Both the position numbers and the translations under genes were made by a program. A stretch of 64,000 bases of DNA from Negativicutes bacterium (GTDB lineage Bacteria > Bacillota_C > Negativicutes > Sporomusales_B > JARLHX01), in contig JARLHX010000384.1 in NCBI GenBank assembly GCA_031292035.1, forward strand, positions 35,904 through 99,903. Reading direction: 5' to 3'. The notes beneath the pieces are model-generated. The model searched no databases and had not been told where the DNA came from. It worked only from the letters and a program-made list of their open reading frames with translations. Every line of letters starts with the position of its first letter. The first letter of the stretch is position 1. Below, in pieces: positions 9,921-17,942 of the stretch.

Positions 9921-10471
9921 ATGACTGGAATGACGGGTGGTCTGACGACGAAGAAGAGCGGCAAATCGGCTGTTATCCCACAGGCACACCCTGTTACCCC
10001 AACTGCCAGCCCCGCTGCTATCCGGTCTGTGCGCCAAATCCCAACTGTCGGCCAACTGTTGGCCAGCACTGCCGGCCGTCCAGCGAGCCAAATTGCCGAC
10101 CCGCCTTTGAAGAACATTGTCAACCCCGCTGCCGGCCATACAGTCCGCCGGTCTGCTTTCCCATGACCTGTTATCCAGCCTCTTGCCGTCCTCAATCTTG
10201 TTATCCGCAAGCCGGCCCACCACAACCTTGCCCGCCTCAGCCCTGCCCACCGCGATTGTGTCCGCCTCAGCCCTGTCCGCCGCATGGTTGCCCGCCTCAG
10301 GGTTGTGCCCCGCAAGGTTGTCCGCCCCAGGGTTGCCGCCCCAGCTGCCGGCCTTTCTGTTCCCCCACCAGTTGTTATCCTGCATGCCGGCCCAGCCCCG
10401 GCGGCCCGTCCGGCACCTCACAAGGTGGCACACCCCCAACCGGTACCACTCCTCCATCCTCAACCCACTAG
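9869..10471 (+). CDS. Cys-x-Pro repeat peptide, likely radical SAM substrate
   Basis: A 200-residue protein of a kind I do not recognise. Residues 1-34 form an acidic, Trp-containing, Cys-free leader-like segment ending in DDEEERQIG. Residues 35-173 hold 26 cysteines, and every one is followed by x-Pro (x = Tyr, Arg, Pro, Gln, Ala, Ser or Phe). Residues 121-155 are seven pentads CPPxx. Residues 174-200 are a Gly/Thr/Pro tail without Cys. There is no signal peptide. The start ATG lies inside the radical SAM gene, with GGAAGG about 11 bases upstream, and a terminator follows. It could be a giant RiPP precursor (thioether type) or a structural, coat-like protein modified by its neighbour. Confidence 0.75.
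   Translation: MSDDGEFKRPKWETPEVNDWNDGWSDDEEERQIGCYPTGTPCYPNCQPRCYPVCAPNPNCRPTVGQHCRPSSEPNCRPAFEEHCQPRCRPYSPPVCFPMTCYPASCRPQSCYPQAGPPQPCPPQPCPPRLCPPQPCPPHGCPPQGCAPQGCPPQGCRPSCRPFCSPTSCYPACRPSPGGPSGTSQGGTPPTGTTPPSSTH
10229..10333 (+). repeat. 15-bp coding minisatellite, 7 units
   Basis: Seven tandem 15-base units encode the pentads CPPQP, CPPRL, CPPQP, CPPHG, CPPQG, CAPQG and CPPQG inside the Cys-x-Pro peptide. The units differ mainly at the last two codons. The arrangement suggests expansion by unequal exchange with the C-x-P register kept. Confidence 0.85.
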
Positions 10472-10485
10472 ATCGACACATGGTA

Positions 10486-10518
10486 AAGAGCGCCAGCTAT
10501 TCATCTGGCGTTCTTTAT
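10486..10518 (+). terminator. Terminator after the radical SAM/peptide pair
   Basis: Stem AGCGCCAG / CTGGCGTT with an 8-base loop, then TCTTTATT. It lies 15 bases beyond the peptide gene and closes the two-gene unit. Confidence 0.8.
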
Positions 10519-10667
10519 TCATTTGTTTATCGATCTCTGACCGAGCTAGCGCTTGATTTCGCTTCTCTGACCACGGAAAACGGCTACTTTATCATAATTT
10601 GGGCTCCTGTGCCAATATCCTCCCGCAATTTACCAAATATCGCCCTTTCTTTCTACAATAGAAAGAT

Positions 10668-10743
10668 TATAATGGAGTCTATAGCCCCATGATGCAATCC
10701 CTGGTCAACCCTGCTTCAGGAATTGAATGGGGATTTGTTTTTT
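10668..10743 (+). promoter_or_regulatory. Promoter and attenuator-like leader of the KimA-type gene
   Basis: A perfect TATAAT (10668-10673) with a weak -35 is followed almost at once by a long hairpin. CCCCAT (10685-10690) pairs with ATGGGG (10727-10732), and CAATCCCTG pairs with CAGGAATTG (one mismatch) inside it. The hairpin runs directly into a T-rich tract to 10743, so it looks like a terminator placed before the coding region. KimA genes in other Firmicutes are controlled by the c-di-AMP (ydaO) riboswitch; I cannot recognise that fold here. A regulated terminator is an inference. Confidence 0.4.
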
Positions 10744-10795
10744 GGAGCTCACTTTTGGTCATAATATTATTTATTTAAGGAGGCCTTCTCACTCA

Positions 10796-12640
10796 ATGAT
10801 GCACATACTCCGGCGGCTAATCATCGGCCGCCCGCTGCACAACCAAGAAGCCGTCCACGAGAAGCTGCCCAAATGGAAAGCGCTGGCGATCTTTTCGTCT
10901 GACGCCCTTTCTTCGGTTGCGTATGGCCCGGAAGAAATCATGAAGGTACTCGCCATTCCCGGTATCATCGCCTATGGTTACATGGGACCGGTGGCCATCG
11001 GCATCCTGTTATTGCTTGCCCTCATCACCATATCCTATGTCCAAGTCGCCCGCGCCAACCCCGGCGGCGGCGGCTCCTATTCGGTGGCTATCAACAACCT
11101 GGGCGAACTGCCGGCCCTCACTGCTGCGGCGTCACTGTTCGCCGACTATACCCTGACCGTAGCGGTCAGCGTTGCTGCCGGCACCGCCGCCATCATCTCG
11201 GCATTTCCCGATTTTCTGCCTTATACTGTACATATTGATTTAGCCGTTATATTCATTATTTTGACCCTTGTCAACCTAAGGGGCGTCCGGGAATCCTCCA
11301 ACGTCTTCGTCATCCCCACCTACGCCTTCATTACCGGCATCCTGGCCCTGATTGCCGCCGGGGCTTATAACGCCATAACCAACCCGGTGGCTCCCATCCT
11401 CCCGCCTGAATCGATGGCAGCCGAACAGCTCGACTGGTCGATCCTCTTCCTCTGCCTGCGGGCATTTTCCAATGGCTGTAGTTCGATGACCGGCGTCGAA
11501 GCCATTTCCAACGGTGTACCGATGTTCAGGAAACCCGAAGTACACAACGCTGCTGTAACCACCTATTGGATGTCCGGCATTCTAGGCGTTATGCTTCTTG
11601 GAATTTCCTTCCTTATCATGCATTTCCACCTTCTCCCGCTGGAAGACATCACTGCCTTGTCGGTGGTCGCAGAAAATACCTTCGGCCGGGGACCGATGTT
11701 CTACTATATTGACATCACCACCATGCTGGTACTGTACTTGGCCGCCAACACCGCTTACAACGGCCTGCCGCCGCTGCTTTCCATCCTGGCCCGTGACGGC
11801 TACGCGCCGCGGTATCTCGGTTCACGGGGGGAACGGCTGGGCTTTTCCAACGGCATCGTCCTCCTGAGCATCTTTGCCGCCATCCTGATTGTCATCTTTG
11901 ACGGCAATGTCGAACATCTGATTTCGCTTTACGCCATCGGCGTTTTTCTCTCCTTCACCATCGCCCAGAGCGGTCTGGTTGTCCACTGGTTCCGGGAAAA
12001 GAGCCCCGGCTGGCACGGCAGAGCTCTCCTGAACGGTCTTGGTGCCCTGGTCACAGCCATTGTCGTTTTAATTATCGGCATCACCAAATTCATGTACGGC
12101 GCCTGGATCGTCATCATATTCATTCCGATCATGATCTCGATCTTCCGGGCCGTCAAGCATCACTATAACGATATGGCCGACCAACTCAGCCTGTCGTCGG
12201 TCAATTTCGCCGAAAGCTTCAAAGCGCCAAAAGCCCGCAACCTCGTGGTGGTGCCCATCGCCAGCCCCACCCGGGTGGTGGCCGAGACACTGCGTTATGC
12301 CAAGGCTATCAGCGACGACGTCATTGCACTGCATATCGTAACCGACGAAGAAGCCGGCAAACGAATCGAAGATAAATGGGACTCCTGGAATCCCGGTATC
12401 CAGCTTGTCACTGTCTACTCTCCCTTCCGGCTGGTCATCCAGCCTGTCCTTGACTTCATCAGCGAACTGGAAATGCAGCGCTGCAACTATGATTACATCA
12501 CTGTCATCATTCCCGAATTTGAAACCAAAAAATGGTGGCATCGTCTCCTCCATAACCAGACCGGCTGGATTCTCCGCACACTGCTCATTCTCAAAGAAAA
12601 TGTCATTGTCACAACCATTCCTTATCATCTGAAAAAATAA
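10796..12640 (+). CDS. kimA: KimA/YdaO-type K+:H+ symporter (APC superfamily)
   Basis: A 614-residue membrane transporter resembling Bacillus KimA, a high-affinity potassium importer inhibited by c-di-AMP. About 12 membrane segments cover residues 40-450. The N-terminal block with SSDALSSVAYGPEE is typical of this family, and the last 150 residues form a soluble USP-like domain (NLVVVPIASPTRVVAETLRY region). Two adjacent Met codons follow AAGGAGG (10777-10783); 10796 is taken as the start, 10799 being equally possible. The gene stands alone behind a hairpin leader and ends before a bidirectional terminator. Confidence 0.87.
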   Translation: MMHILRRLIIGRPLHNQEAVHEKLPKWKALAIFSSDALSSVAYGPEEIMKVLAIPGIIAYGYMGPVAIGILLLLALITISYVQVARANPGGGGSYSVAINNLGELPALTAAASLFADYTLTVAVSVAAGTAAIISAFPDFLPYTVHIDLAVIFIILTLVNLRGVRESSNVFVIPTYAFITGILALIAAGAYNAITNPVAPILPPESMAAEQLDWSILFLCLRAFSNGCSSMTGVEAISNGVPMFRKPEVHNAAVTTYWMSGILGVMLLGISFLIMHFHLLPLEDITALSVVAENTFGRGPMFYYIDITTMLVLYLAANTAYNGLPPLLSILARDGYAPRYLGSRGERLGFSNGIVLLSIFAAILIVIFDGNVEHLISLYAIGVFLSFTIAQSGLVVHWFREKSPGWHGRALLNGLGALVTAIVVLIIGITKFMYGAWIVIIFIPIMISIFRAVKHHYNDMADQLSLSSVNFAESFKAPKARNLVVVPIASPTRVVAETLRYAKAISDDVIALHIVTDEEAGKRIEDKWDSWNPGIQLVTVYSPFRLVIQPVLDFISELEMQRCNYDYITVIIPEFETKKWWHRLLHNQTGWILRTLLILKENVIVTTIPYHLKK

Positions 12641-12730
12641 ATTGCGTAAACGCCGCTTCGATCCATCAACCGCTAACTTCCGGCAAAATTATTGACCTTG
12701 GAAATTCATTCAATCCTGAAACTCATCAAC

Positions 12731-12761
12731 AAAAAAAGACCAGAATTCTGGTCTTTTTTTT
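12731..12761. terminator. Bidirectional terminator between kimA and ptb
   Basis: The perfect palindrome AAGACCAGAATTCTGGTCTT is flanked by A-tract and T-tract, so it can stop kimA (+) and ptb (-). Confidence 0.9.
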
Positions 12762-12778
12762 GTGGGCTCCCTGCCATA

Positions 12779-13693
12779 TTACCCTCGCTTACGCACCCCG
12801 CCCGCCATCAGAGCGGCAAGGGCGATCGAGTTGAGCTTTCCTTCCGCCGACTCCGCCCGGGATGTCATCACCACCGGATGGGTTGCCCCCAGCACAATCC
12901 CGGCCATCTTGGCTTTGGCATAATACATCAGCGCTTTGCCAACACTATTTCCTGTTTCGATATTCGGCATTAAAAAAAGGTCCACCTTGCCGGAAATCTC
13001 GCTGATCAGTCCTTTGTGGCGGGCAGCCTCGGGATTGAGGGCCACATCCATGGCGATCGGCCCTTCCACGACACCTGGCGGCAGCTCACCGGCGGCGCTC
13101 ATATCGACCAGTGCCTTGGCGTCTACAGTAGCCGGCATCTTGGGATTAACCACCTCGTTGGCGGTGAGTACGGCCACATTGGGGCGCTCTATGCCCAGCG
13201 CATTCAGGGCCAGCATAGCATTGATCAGGATATCCTTCTTTTCCTCCAGTGTCGGCGCGATGTTCATCCCACTGTCGGTATGAAAAAACATTTTCTCTTC
13301 CCCTGCTATCTCGAAAGCCGCCAAATGGCTTAGCAGCCGTCCGGTTCTGAGACCGACCCCGGCGTCGAGTACGGCCCGGAGAAACTCACTGCTATTGAGT
13401 AAGCCCTTCATCAGTATGTCGGCCTGTCCCTCCCTGACCAGGGAAACCGCCGCCAGCGCCGCCAGCGCGCTGTCCGGCTCATGGACCACCGGCGTATCCT
13501 CCGGCAGCCCCACCAAGGCAAGCATCGGCCGGATCGCCGCCTCGTCTCCCACCAGCAGCGCCCTGGCCAGCCCGACGTCCTGCGCGGCCTTGACCGCCTC
13601 CAGCACATCTTTATCCTGAGCCACAGCCACACTAATGGTGACCTGCCCCAGCTGCCTTGCCCTGGTCAAAACCTCAGCATAATCTCGGAGCAC
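12779..13693 (-). CDS. ptb: Phosphate butyryltransferase
   Basis: A 304-residue acyl-CoA:phosphate acyltransferase of the Pta/Ptb family, exchanging CoA on butyryl- (or other short-chain acyl-) CoA for phosphate. The frame extends upstream, but the GTG at 13693 (reading VLRDYAEVLTRAR) has GGGAGG about 8 bases before it and matches the family N-terminus. It follows buk by 16 bases in the same direction. With butyrate kinase it would make ATP from butyryl-CoA, or activate the acid in reverse. Substrate chain length cannot be read from sequence. Confidence 0.9.
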   Translation of the reverse strand: MLRDYAEVLTRARQLGQVTISVAVAQDKDVLEAVKAAQDVGLARALLVGDEAAIRPMLALVGLPEDTPVVHEPDSALAALAAVSLVREGQADILMKGLLNSSEFLRAVLDAGVGLRTGRLLSHLAAFEIAGEEKMFFHTDSGMNIAPTLEEKKDILINAMLALNALGIERPNVAVLTANEVVNPKMPATVDAKALVDMSAAGELPPGVVEGPIAMDVALNPEAARHKGLISEISGKVDLFLMPNIETGNSVGKALMYYAKAKMAGIVLGATHPVVMTSRAESAEGKLNSIALAALMAGGVRKRG

Positions 13694-13709
13694 AAAACTT
13701 ACCTCCCTA

Positions 13710-14774
13710 TCACTGATAAACTTTCGCGGCTTCTTCGCCCCGCAGCACCCTGACCGCTCCTGCGGCCAACGACTCCAGTTCTTCCTCGCCCGGCATGACC
13801 ACAACCGGCGCAATGAATTTTACCCGTTCACTGATGGCGTTAACAATGTTCGTCGCAAAGGCGATTCCCCCAGTCAGGACGATGCGGTCCACCGCCCCGG
13901 CCAAAACCGTTGCCATCGCGCCGATCTCCTTGGCCACCTGGTAAGCCAGCGCCGCGAGAATCAGACCGGCCTTTTCATTGCCCTCCGCCGCCAGTCGCTC
14001 CACCTCACGGATGTCCTTAGTGCCAAGATAAGCGAAAATGCCGCCAGAGCCCATAAATTTATCATTCAGTTCTTTTTGCGTATATTGACCGGAAAAACAC
14101 AGCTTCATCAGCGGAAAGGTCGGCAACCCGCCGCAACGGTCCGGCGAAAAGGCCCCTTCGTCCTTGCCGCTGCTGACATCGATCATCCGGCCCTTTCTGT
14201 GAGCCGCCACCGACACCCCGGTACCAAGGTGGGCTGTCACCAAATTCATTTCCTGGTAGGTTCTCCCCAGCGATTTTGCCACCTTGCGGGCCACCGCCCT
14301 GCTGTTCAGGGCATGAGACATACTGACCCGCTCAAATTCGGGCGAGCCGGACACCCTGGCGACTGGTTCCATTTCATCCACCGAAACCGGATCGACGATC
14401 AAGGCCGGCACCGCCAATCTCTCCGCCAGATTATACGCCAGAACAGCCCCAAGGTTAGAAGCGTGTTCGCCTTGCTCCGCCTTTCTCAGATCCTCAAGCA
14501 TCAATTGGTTAACCTCATATGTACCGCCAGGCAAAGGCTTTAACAATCCACCCCTGCCGACCACAGCGTCCAGCGAATCCAAGGTGACACCCGCCTCGCT
14601 GAGCGCCGCGAGCACCAGCTCCATCCGGTATTGATATTGATCAAACACCCGGGCAAAAGGCTTCAGGTCCTGTCCGGCGTGCTCCACCGTCTTGCGAAAG
14701 ACCGGCGCATCGCCGTCGAACACTGCTATTTTCGTTGAAGTCGCTCCTGGATTAATTGCAAGAATCCGTTCCAT
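13710..14774 (-). CDS. buk: Butyrate kinase
   Basis: A 354-residue acetate/propionate/butyrate kinase (ASKHA fold) converting butyryl phosphate plus ADP to butyrate plus ATP. The N-terminal phosphate-binding segment ILAINPGATSTKIAVF and the later HLGTGVSVAAH motif are clear. The ATG has AAGGAGG 7 bases upstream. It is first of a two-gene buk-ptb unit. An IclR-type regulator gene lies 176 bases upstream in the same direction and may control it. Confidence 0.95.
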   Translation of the reverse strand: MERILAINPGATSTKIAVFDGDAPVFRKTVEHAGQDLKPFARVFDQYQYRMELVLAALSEAGVTLDSLDAVVGRGGLLKPLPGGTYEVNQLMLEDLRKAEQGEHASNLGAVLAYNLAERLAVPALIVDPVSVDEMEPVARVSGSPEFERVSMSHALNSRAVARKVAKSLGRTYQEMNLVTAHLGTGVSVAAHRKGRMIDVSSGKDEGAFSPDRCGGLPTFPLMKLCFSGQYTQKELNDKFMGSGGIFAYLGTKDIREVERLAAEGNEKAGLILAALAYQVAKEIGAMATVLAGAVDRIVLTGGIAFATNIVNAISERVKFIAPVVVMPGEEELESLAAGAVRVLRGEEAAKVYQ

Positions 14775-14950
14775 GAATCATCCTCCTTATATCGTTCCGC
14801 ACAGTAGAACGTTGTTCCTTATTTTCAGTAACAAAATATGCTTTCGATTATTATTCTTCGCATCTACTACGATTCTACCTGATTGCGCCTATCTCTGCAA
14901 TATAATTTGCCGTCACAAGGTCGTCCACGACGCCCGCCGGAATCGGCCGG

Positions 14951-15724
14951 TTATCCCAGGCTCGCCGAAATCAGCGCCGCGGATTTTACAACTTCCCGGA
15001 CAATCTCATCAAACCGGGCCCTGATCCGGGAGGTCGGCCCGGACAGACTAAGGGCAGCGATTACTTCGTTATCCCGCCCCAAAATCGGACTGGCGACACA
15101 GGTCAGGCCGATTTCGAGTTCCTCGTCATCCACCGCATAGCCCTGCCGTTTGATATGATCCAGCGCCTGAACCAATTGATCCCAGTTGCCAATCGTTTTC
15201 TCCGTGAAAACCGGCAGCGGGCTCTCGGCGAATTTTTTTAGATACTGGCGCGGGCTATAGGCCAGAAGGCATTTCCCCACCGCCGAGGAGTGGCAAAAAG
15301 CACTCGATCCCACCGGCGGGGTGAGGCTGAGCACCTGCTGCCGTTCCTGGATTTTATCGATAATAACATGTTTAGGATAAGGAGCCGCATTGCGATCGAG
15401 GATCGAAAGATGCACCACCTCATCAAATTTTTCCGATAACGCCTTGGCATGAGGATAGGCAATATTCCGCAGCGGCAATCGCTCCCGGATCAGCATACCA
15501 AGGGAATAAAGCCGGATTCCCAGCCAATACTTGCCATTATCAGGGTTTTGTTGAACAAAGCCCTTCTGTTCCAAGGTCATCAGCGTCCGGTGCACCGTGC
15601 TTTTGTACATGCCAAGGGCGGTGCTCATCTGAGTGACCCCCATTTCCTTGCCCTCCTGCTGCAGCAGCAGCATAATATCCAACGCCCGATCGACGGAAGT
15701 GATCAGATCATCATTGCCTGACAT
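14951..15724 (-). CDS. IclR-family transcriptional regulator
   Basis: A 257-residue regulator with an N-terminal winged helix-turn-helix (about residues 8-70, from ITSVDRALDIMLLL) and a C-terminal effector-binding domain holding the usual conserved Cys region (VASPILGRDNEVIAALSLSG). The open frame extends upstream; the ATG at 15724 has GAGGAG about 8 bases before it. IclR proteins usually sense small organic acids. The position upstream of buk-ptb suggests control of short-chain acid metabolism, but this is inferred from neighbourhood only. Confidence 0.9.
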   Translation of the reverse strand: MSGNDDLITSVDRALDIMLLLQQEGKEMGVTQMSTALGMYKSTVHRTLMTLEQKGFVQQNPDNGKYWLGIRLYSLGMLIRERLPLRNIAYPHAKALSEKFDEVVHLSILDRNAAPYPKHVIIDKIQERQQVLSLTPPVGSSAFCHSSAVGKCLLAYSPRQYLKKFAESPLPVFTEKTIGNWDQLVQALDHIKRQGYAVDDEELEIGLTCVASPILGRDNEVIAALSLSGPTSRIRARFDEIVREVVKSAALISASLG

Positions 15725-15930
15725 GCCATCTCTCCTCACATTCTTCTTGCCCTTGAAGCGCAAGCCTCTCAACTCTCCGGACCGATCATTACCAACCTCT
15801 ATCGATGCTATAGGCGACAATTCCTGGTCAGCATAACATTTATTTCATTTATACCAGATTAGACCAATATTGGCAATCGGAAAGCGAATCATCACCCGAA
15901 CAGAGTAAAAAGGAAAGTTCCTGCACCTAC

Positions 15931-15959
15931 AAAAAAAGAGCCCTCCTTAAGGGCTCTTT
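15931..15959 (-). terminator. Terminator of the Tyr/Pro-rich small gene
   Basis: AAAGAGCCCTTAAGGAGGGCTCTT on the minus strand forms a stem followed by a T-run; it overlaps the stop codon of the small gene. Confidence 0.85.
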
Positions 15960-16176
15960 AATACCACCAATGATGATAAGGATGGAAAAGGCACCCCAAC
16001 CCAAAACACGAGTAATGATAATAGTGATGGGGATATGGATACGGGTATGGATATGGCATAGGATAGGGAGTCGGCACCGGAACCGGATAGCCGTAAGGTG
16101 CGGCTCCGAGTGGAGCCACCACTCCTAGCGGCGGATAAACGGCAGGCATTTGTCGCCAATACTCGTCGTTACTCAT
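15958..16176 (-). CDS. Tyr/Pro/His-rich small protein
   Basis: A 72-residue protein (MSNDEYWRQM...) of low complexity. A Gly/Pro/Val stretch is followed by alternating Tyr-Pro repeats (YPYPYPYP), then a His/Tyr-rich tail ending HHWWY with two Cys nearby. No membrane segment is convincing. Such compositions are frequent among spore coat and inner-coat proteins of Firmicutes, but I cannot assign it. Support for being real: AAAGGAGGG 6 bases before the ATG and a terminator directly at the stop. Confidence 0.7.
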   Translation of the reverse strand: MSNDEYWRQMPAVYPPLGVVAPLGAAPYGYPVPVPTPYPMPYPYPYPYPHHYYHYSCFGLGCLFHPYHHWWY

Positions 16177-16182
16177 AACCAC

Positions 16183-16731
16183 CCTCCTTTCAATACAAGG
16201 ATTCTTTCTATAATCAGCTTATGTCAAACAGCGACCTTCTGTGATTGTCTTGCCGACATCCGGCATGAAGCCTGACCTTTTTCCTTCACCCAGACAATGC
16301 CGCGGGCAAACGCCCCGGAATACCACAAAAGTCTTCCAGCAAAGCTCACACCGTTTTAGCCCATGATTATGACTCTGATGGCTATCACCCACTTCAACAT
16401 TGGTCGGTATCCTGTCTTATCAGCACAGGTCCACCTGATTGTATTAGTTAAACTTCAACCATCTGAAATAACATCGAAAAGCTACAGACTAATATACGAT
16501 ATTATATAAAAATAGTGTATAATCACAGTAGCATACAATCCTAAAATGTCTAGTTTTGCCCTTCATCGCCTCACAAAATACAAAAGCAGTGTGCATGCGA
16601 GATTTTTTCTAAACTACATACAATAACCTTAATTAATAAATGAAAGCTCCCCATCTGGACGAACTTTCAACACCCCGCAGATATTTGGGCACATCGTTAG
16701 CGCTACAGGCGTTACTAGGAGGAAGGCTATA
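16183..16731. other. Intergenic, AT-rich, no gene seen
   Basis: About 550 bases between divergent small genes. The right half is clearly AT-rich. The only notable element is a 23-base segment at 16321-16343 that recurs, with one extra A, at 17468-17491 beside the tRNA-Leu remnant. No coding frame with a ribosome-binding site was found. Confidence 0.6.
16321..16343 (+). repeat. Short direct repeat, copy 1
   Basis: TACCACAAAAGTCTTCCAGC plus AAA; it recurs at 17468-17491 with one inserted A. The second copy forms one arm of a terminator hairpin attached to a truncated tRNA-Leu. The pair brackets the acetyltransferase gene, so it may mark an insertion. Confidence 0.6.
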
Positions 16732-17280
16732 ATGGAGGAATTTAAAAAAATTGTTTTGGCTGACTTACATAGAGCAAAGCGATCTTCTTTCATACGTGCC
16801 ATGCTGCAACTTCAGGTTTTTAAATTCGTCTTCTATCTGAGATTATGCAAATTCACGAAGACCAATAGAAATCCGCTCATTCGAATGATATATCCTTTCG
16901 CCCGCTTGATGTATAGTCTAAATAAAAATCAGCAAGCAATTGAAATTTCACAGCATGCCGATATTGGCCCAGGACTTTTTTTAAATCACGGCTTTGGCAT
17001 AGTAGTCAATGGCCACACTAAAATTGGCCGTAATTGCACGATTAGCACCGGTGTAGTCCTCGGTGAAACTGCCAAAGGAACACCGATAATCGGTGATGAT
17101 GTTTTCATTATGGCGGGCGCCAAAATCATCGGGAATATACGGGTTGGCAACAACGTAATGATTGGCGCGAATTGCGTTGTCACTAAAGACGTCCCTGATA
17201 ACGCCTTTGTCGCAGGGATACCTGGAAAAATAATAAGATACAACAAGCCAGCGTCTGAAGAAGAACCTGCTATCAGGTAA
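16732..17280 (+). CDS. Serine acetyltransferase-like hexapeptide-repeat acyltransferase
   Basis: A 182-residue CoA-dependent acyltransferase. A basic N-terminal helical region (residues 1-65) is followed by a left-handed beta-helix of hexapeptide repeats ending in the typical VPDNAFVAGIPGKIIRYN. The catalytic-type His is in NHGFGIVVNG. It is shorter than CysE (about 220-270) and closer to exopolysaccharide-locus versions, so the acceptor could be serine or a sugar. It is AT-rich relative to its neighbours, has AGGAGGAAGG shortly before the start, and lies between short direct repeats, suggesting horizontal acquisition. Confidence 0.8.
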   Translation: MEEFKKIVLADLHRAKRSSFIRAMLQLQVFKFVFYLRLCKFTKTNRNPLIRMIYPFARLMYSLNKNQQAIEISQHADIGPGLFLNHGFGIVVNGHTKIGRNCTISTGVVLGETAKGTPIIGDDVFIMAGAKIIGNIRVGNNVMIGANCVVTKDVPDNAFVAGIPGKIIRYNKPASEEEPAIR

Positions 17281-17467
17281 TTGCGAGATGCTAATCTTTT
17301 TGAAGCAAGATAACTTCACCCACTCGATTGCCCATCAGAGGAATATTGAGTGGTCGGCGAAACCAGCTCCAGCCCATCAGAACAAGGATTTCCATTCTAC
17401 GTATTGTACTTTTTCAATTAGACCCTAATTTAGCTTATTATTTTAACCACTCTATGGATAGAGCAAA

Positions 17468-17515
17468 TACCACAAAAAGTCTTCCAGCAAATATGCTGAA
17501 AGACTTTTCTTTTAT
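17468..17515 (-). terminator. Terminator attached to the tRNA-Leu remnant
   Basis: On the minus strand AGTCTTTCAGCA / TGCTGGAAGACT is followed by TTTTTG. Its outer half is the second copy of the short direct repeat (17468-17491). Confidence 0.75.
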
Positions 17516-17517
17516 GC

Positions 17518-17582
17518 TGGCGCAGGCGAGAGGAGTGAACCTCCACGAGTTGCCCCGCTAGATCCTAAGTCTGGTTGGTCTG
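17518..17582 (-). pseudogene. Truncated tRNA-Leu(UAG) copy
   Basis: The 3' part of a tRNA-Leu: CCA end, acceptor 3' strand, T arm, variable arm and anticodon arm. It is colinear with 19012-19077 of the intact tRNA-Leu. About six differences over 66 positions, including a one-base deletion in the T arm, make it nonfunctional; the D arm and 5' acceptor strand are missing. A 3'-end tRNA duplicate is the usual scar of integration by a tyrosine recombinase. Confidence 0.85.
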
Positions 17583-17942
17583 AAAAAAGATGCCGGCAAA
17601 CAGCTATAATGCTTGGTTTATTTTCTACAGCTAGGCAGTAACTCAAGGGTAATTTTAAAAAGTGCTGTCAAACCACTTGCACAAGCAAAAAAGACTCACA
17701 AATAATCCTGTAGACCCTGATCTGATTTAATTGATGCGAAGAGCCATCACTATATTTTTCTGTTGCCGTTTAAGATTAGTTAGGCGCTCCATATCATTTG
17801 CAGGGACGAAAACTATTAGAGGAATACTCTATAGACCGCCGCAGCCAATCATATAGTAATTCTTTGCCACCATTGATTTCCTTTTGACTCTTTGAGATTT
17901 CGGCAGCATCTTAATACAATCATATTTTCATCTGCGTCCCCT

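Larger units (their letters stand above)
17281..17942. other. Intergenic with tRNA-Leu/terminator debris
   Basis: No credible gene. It holds a truncated tRNA-Leu copy with its own terminator (17473-17582). A further segment, 17674-17723, resembles the flank of the intact tRNA-Leu at 18954-19003 (shared CACTTGCACAA and poly-A tract). The repeats suggest decay after one or more insertions at tRNA-Leu. Confidence 0.6.

Noticed and set aside
9863..10481. Two long minus-strand frames (150 and 197 residues) opposite the Cys-x-Pro gene
   Set aside because: They are low-complexity mirror images of the proline/cysteine repeat, with no ribosome site.
10117..10692. Plus-strand 191-residue frame overlapping the Cys-x-Pro peptide
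   Set aside because: Ser/Pro/Leu-rich shadow of the repeat in another frame; it runs through the terminator.
10668..10795. ydaO (c-di-AMP) riboswitch
   Set aside because: The leader is too short and the conserved ydaO core segments are not seen; only a simple hairpin with T-tract is supported.
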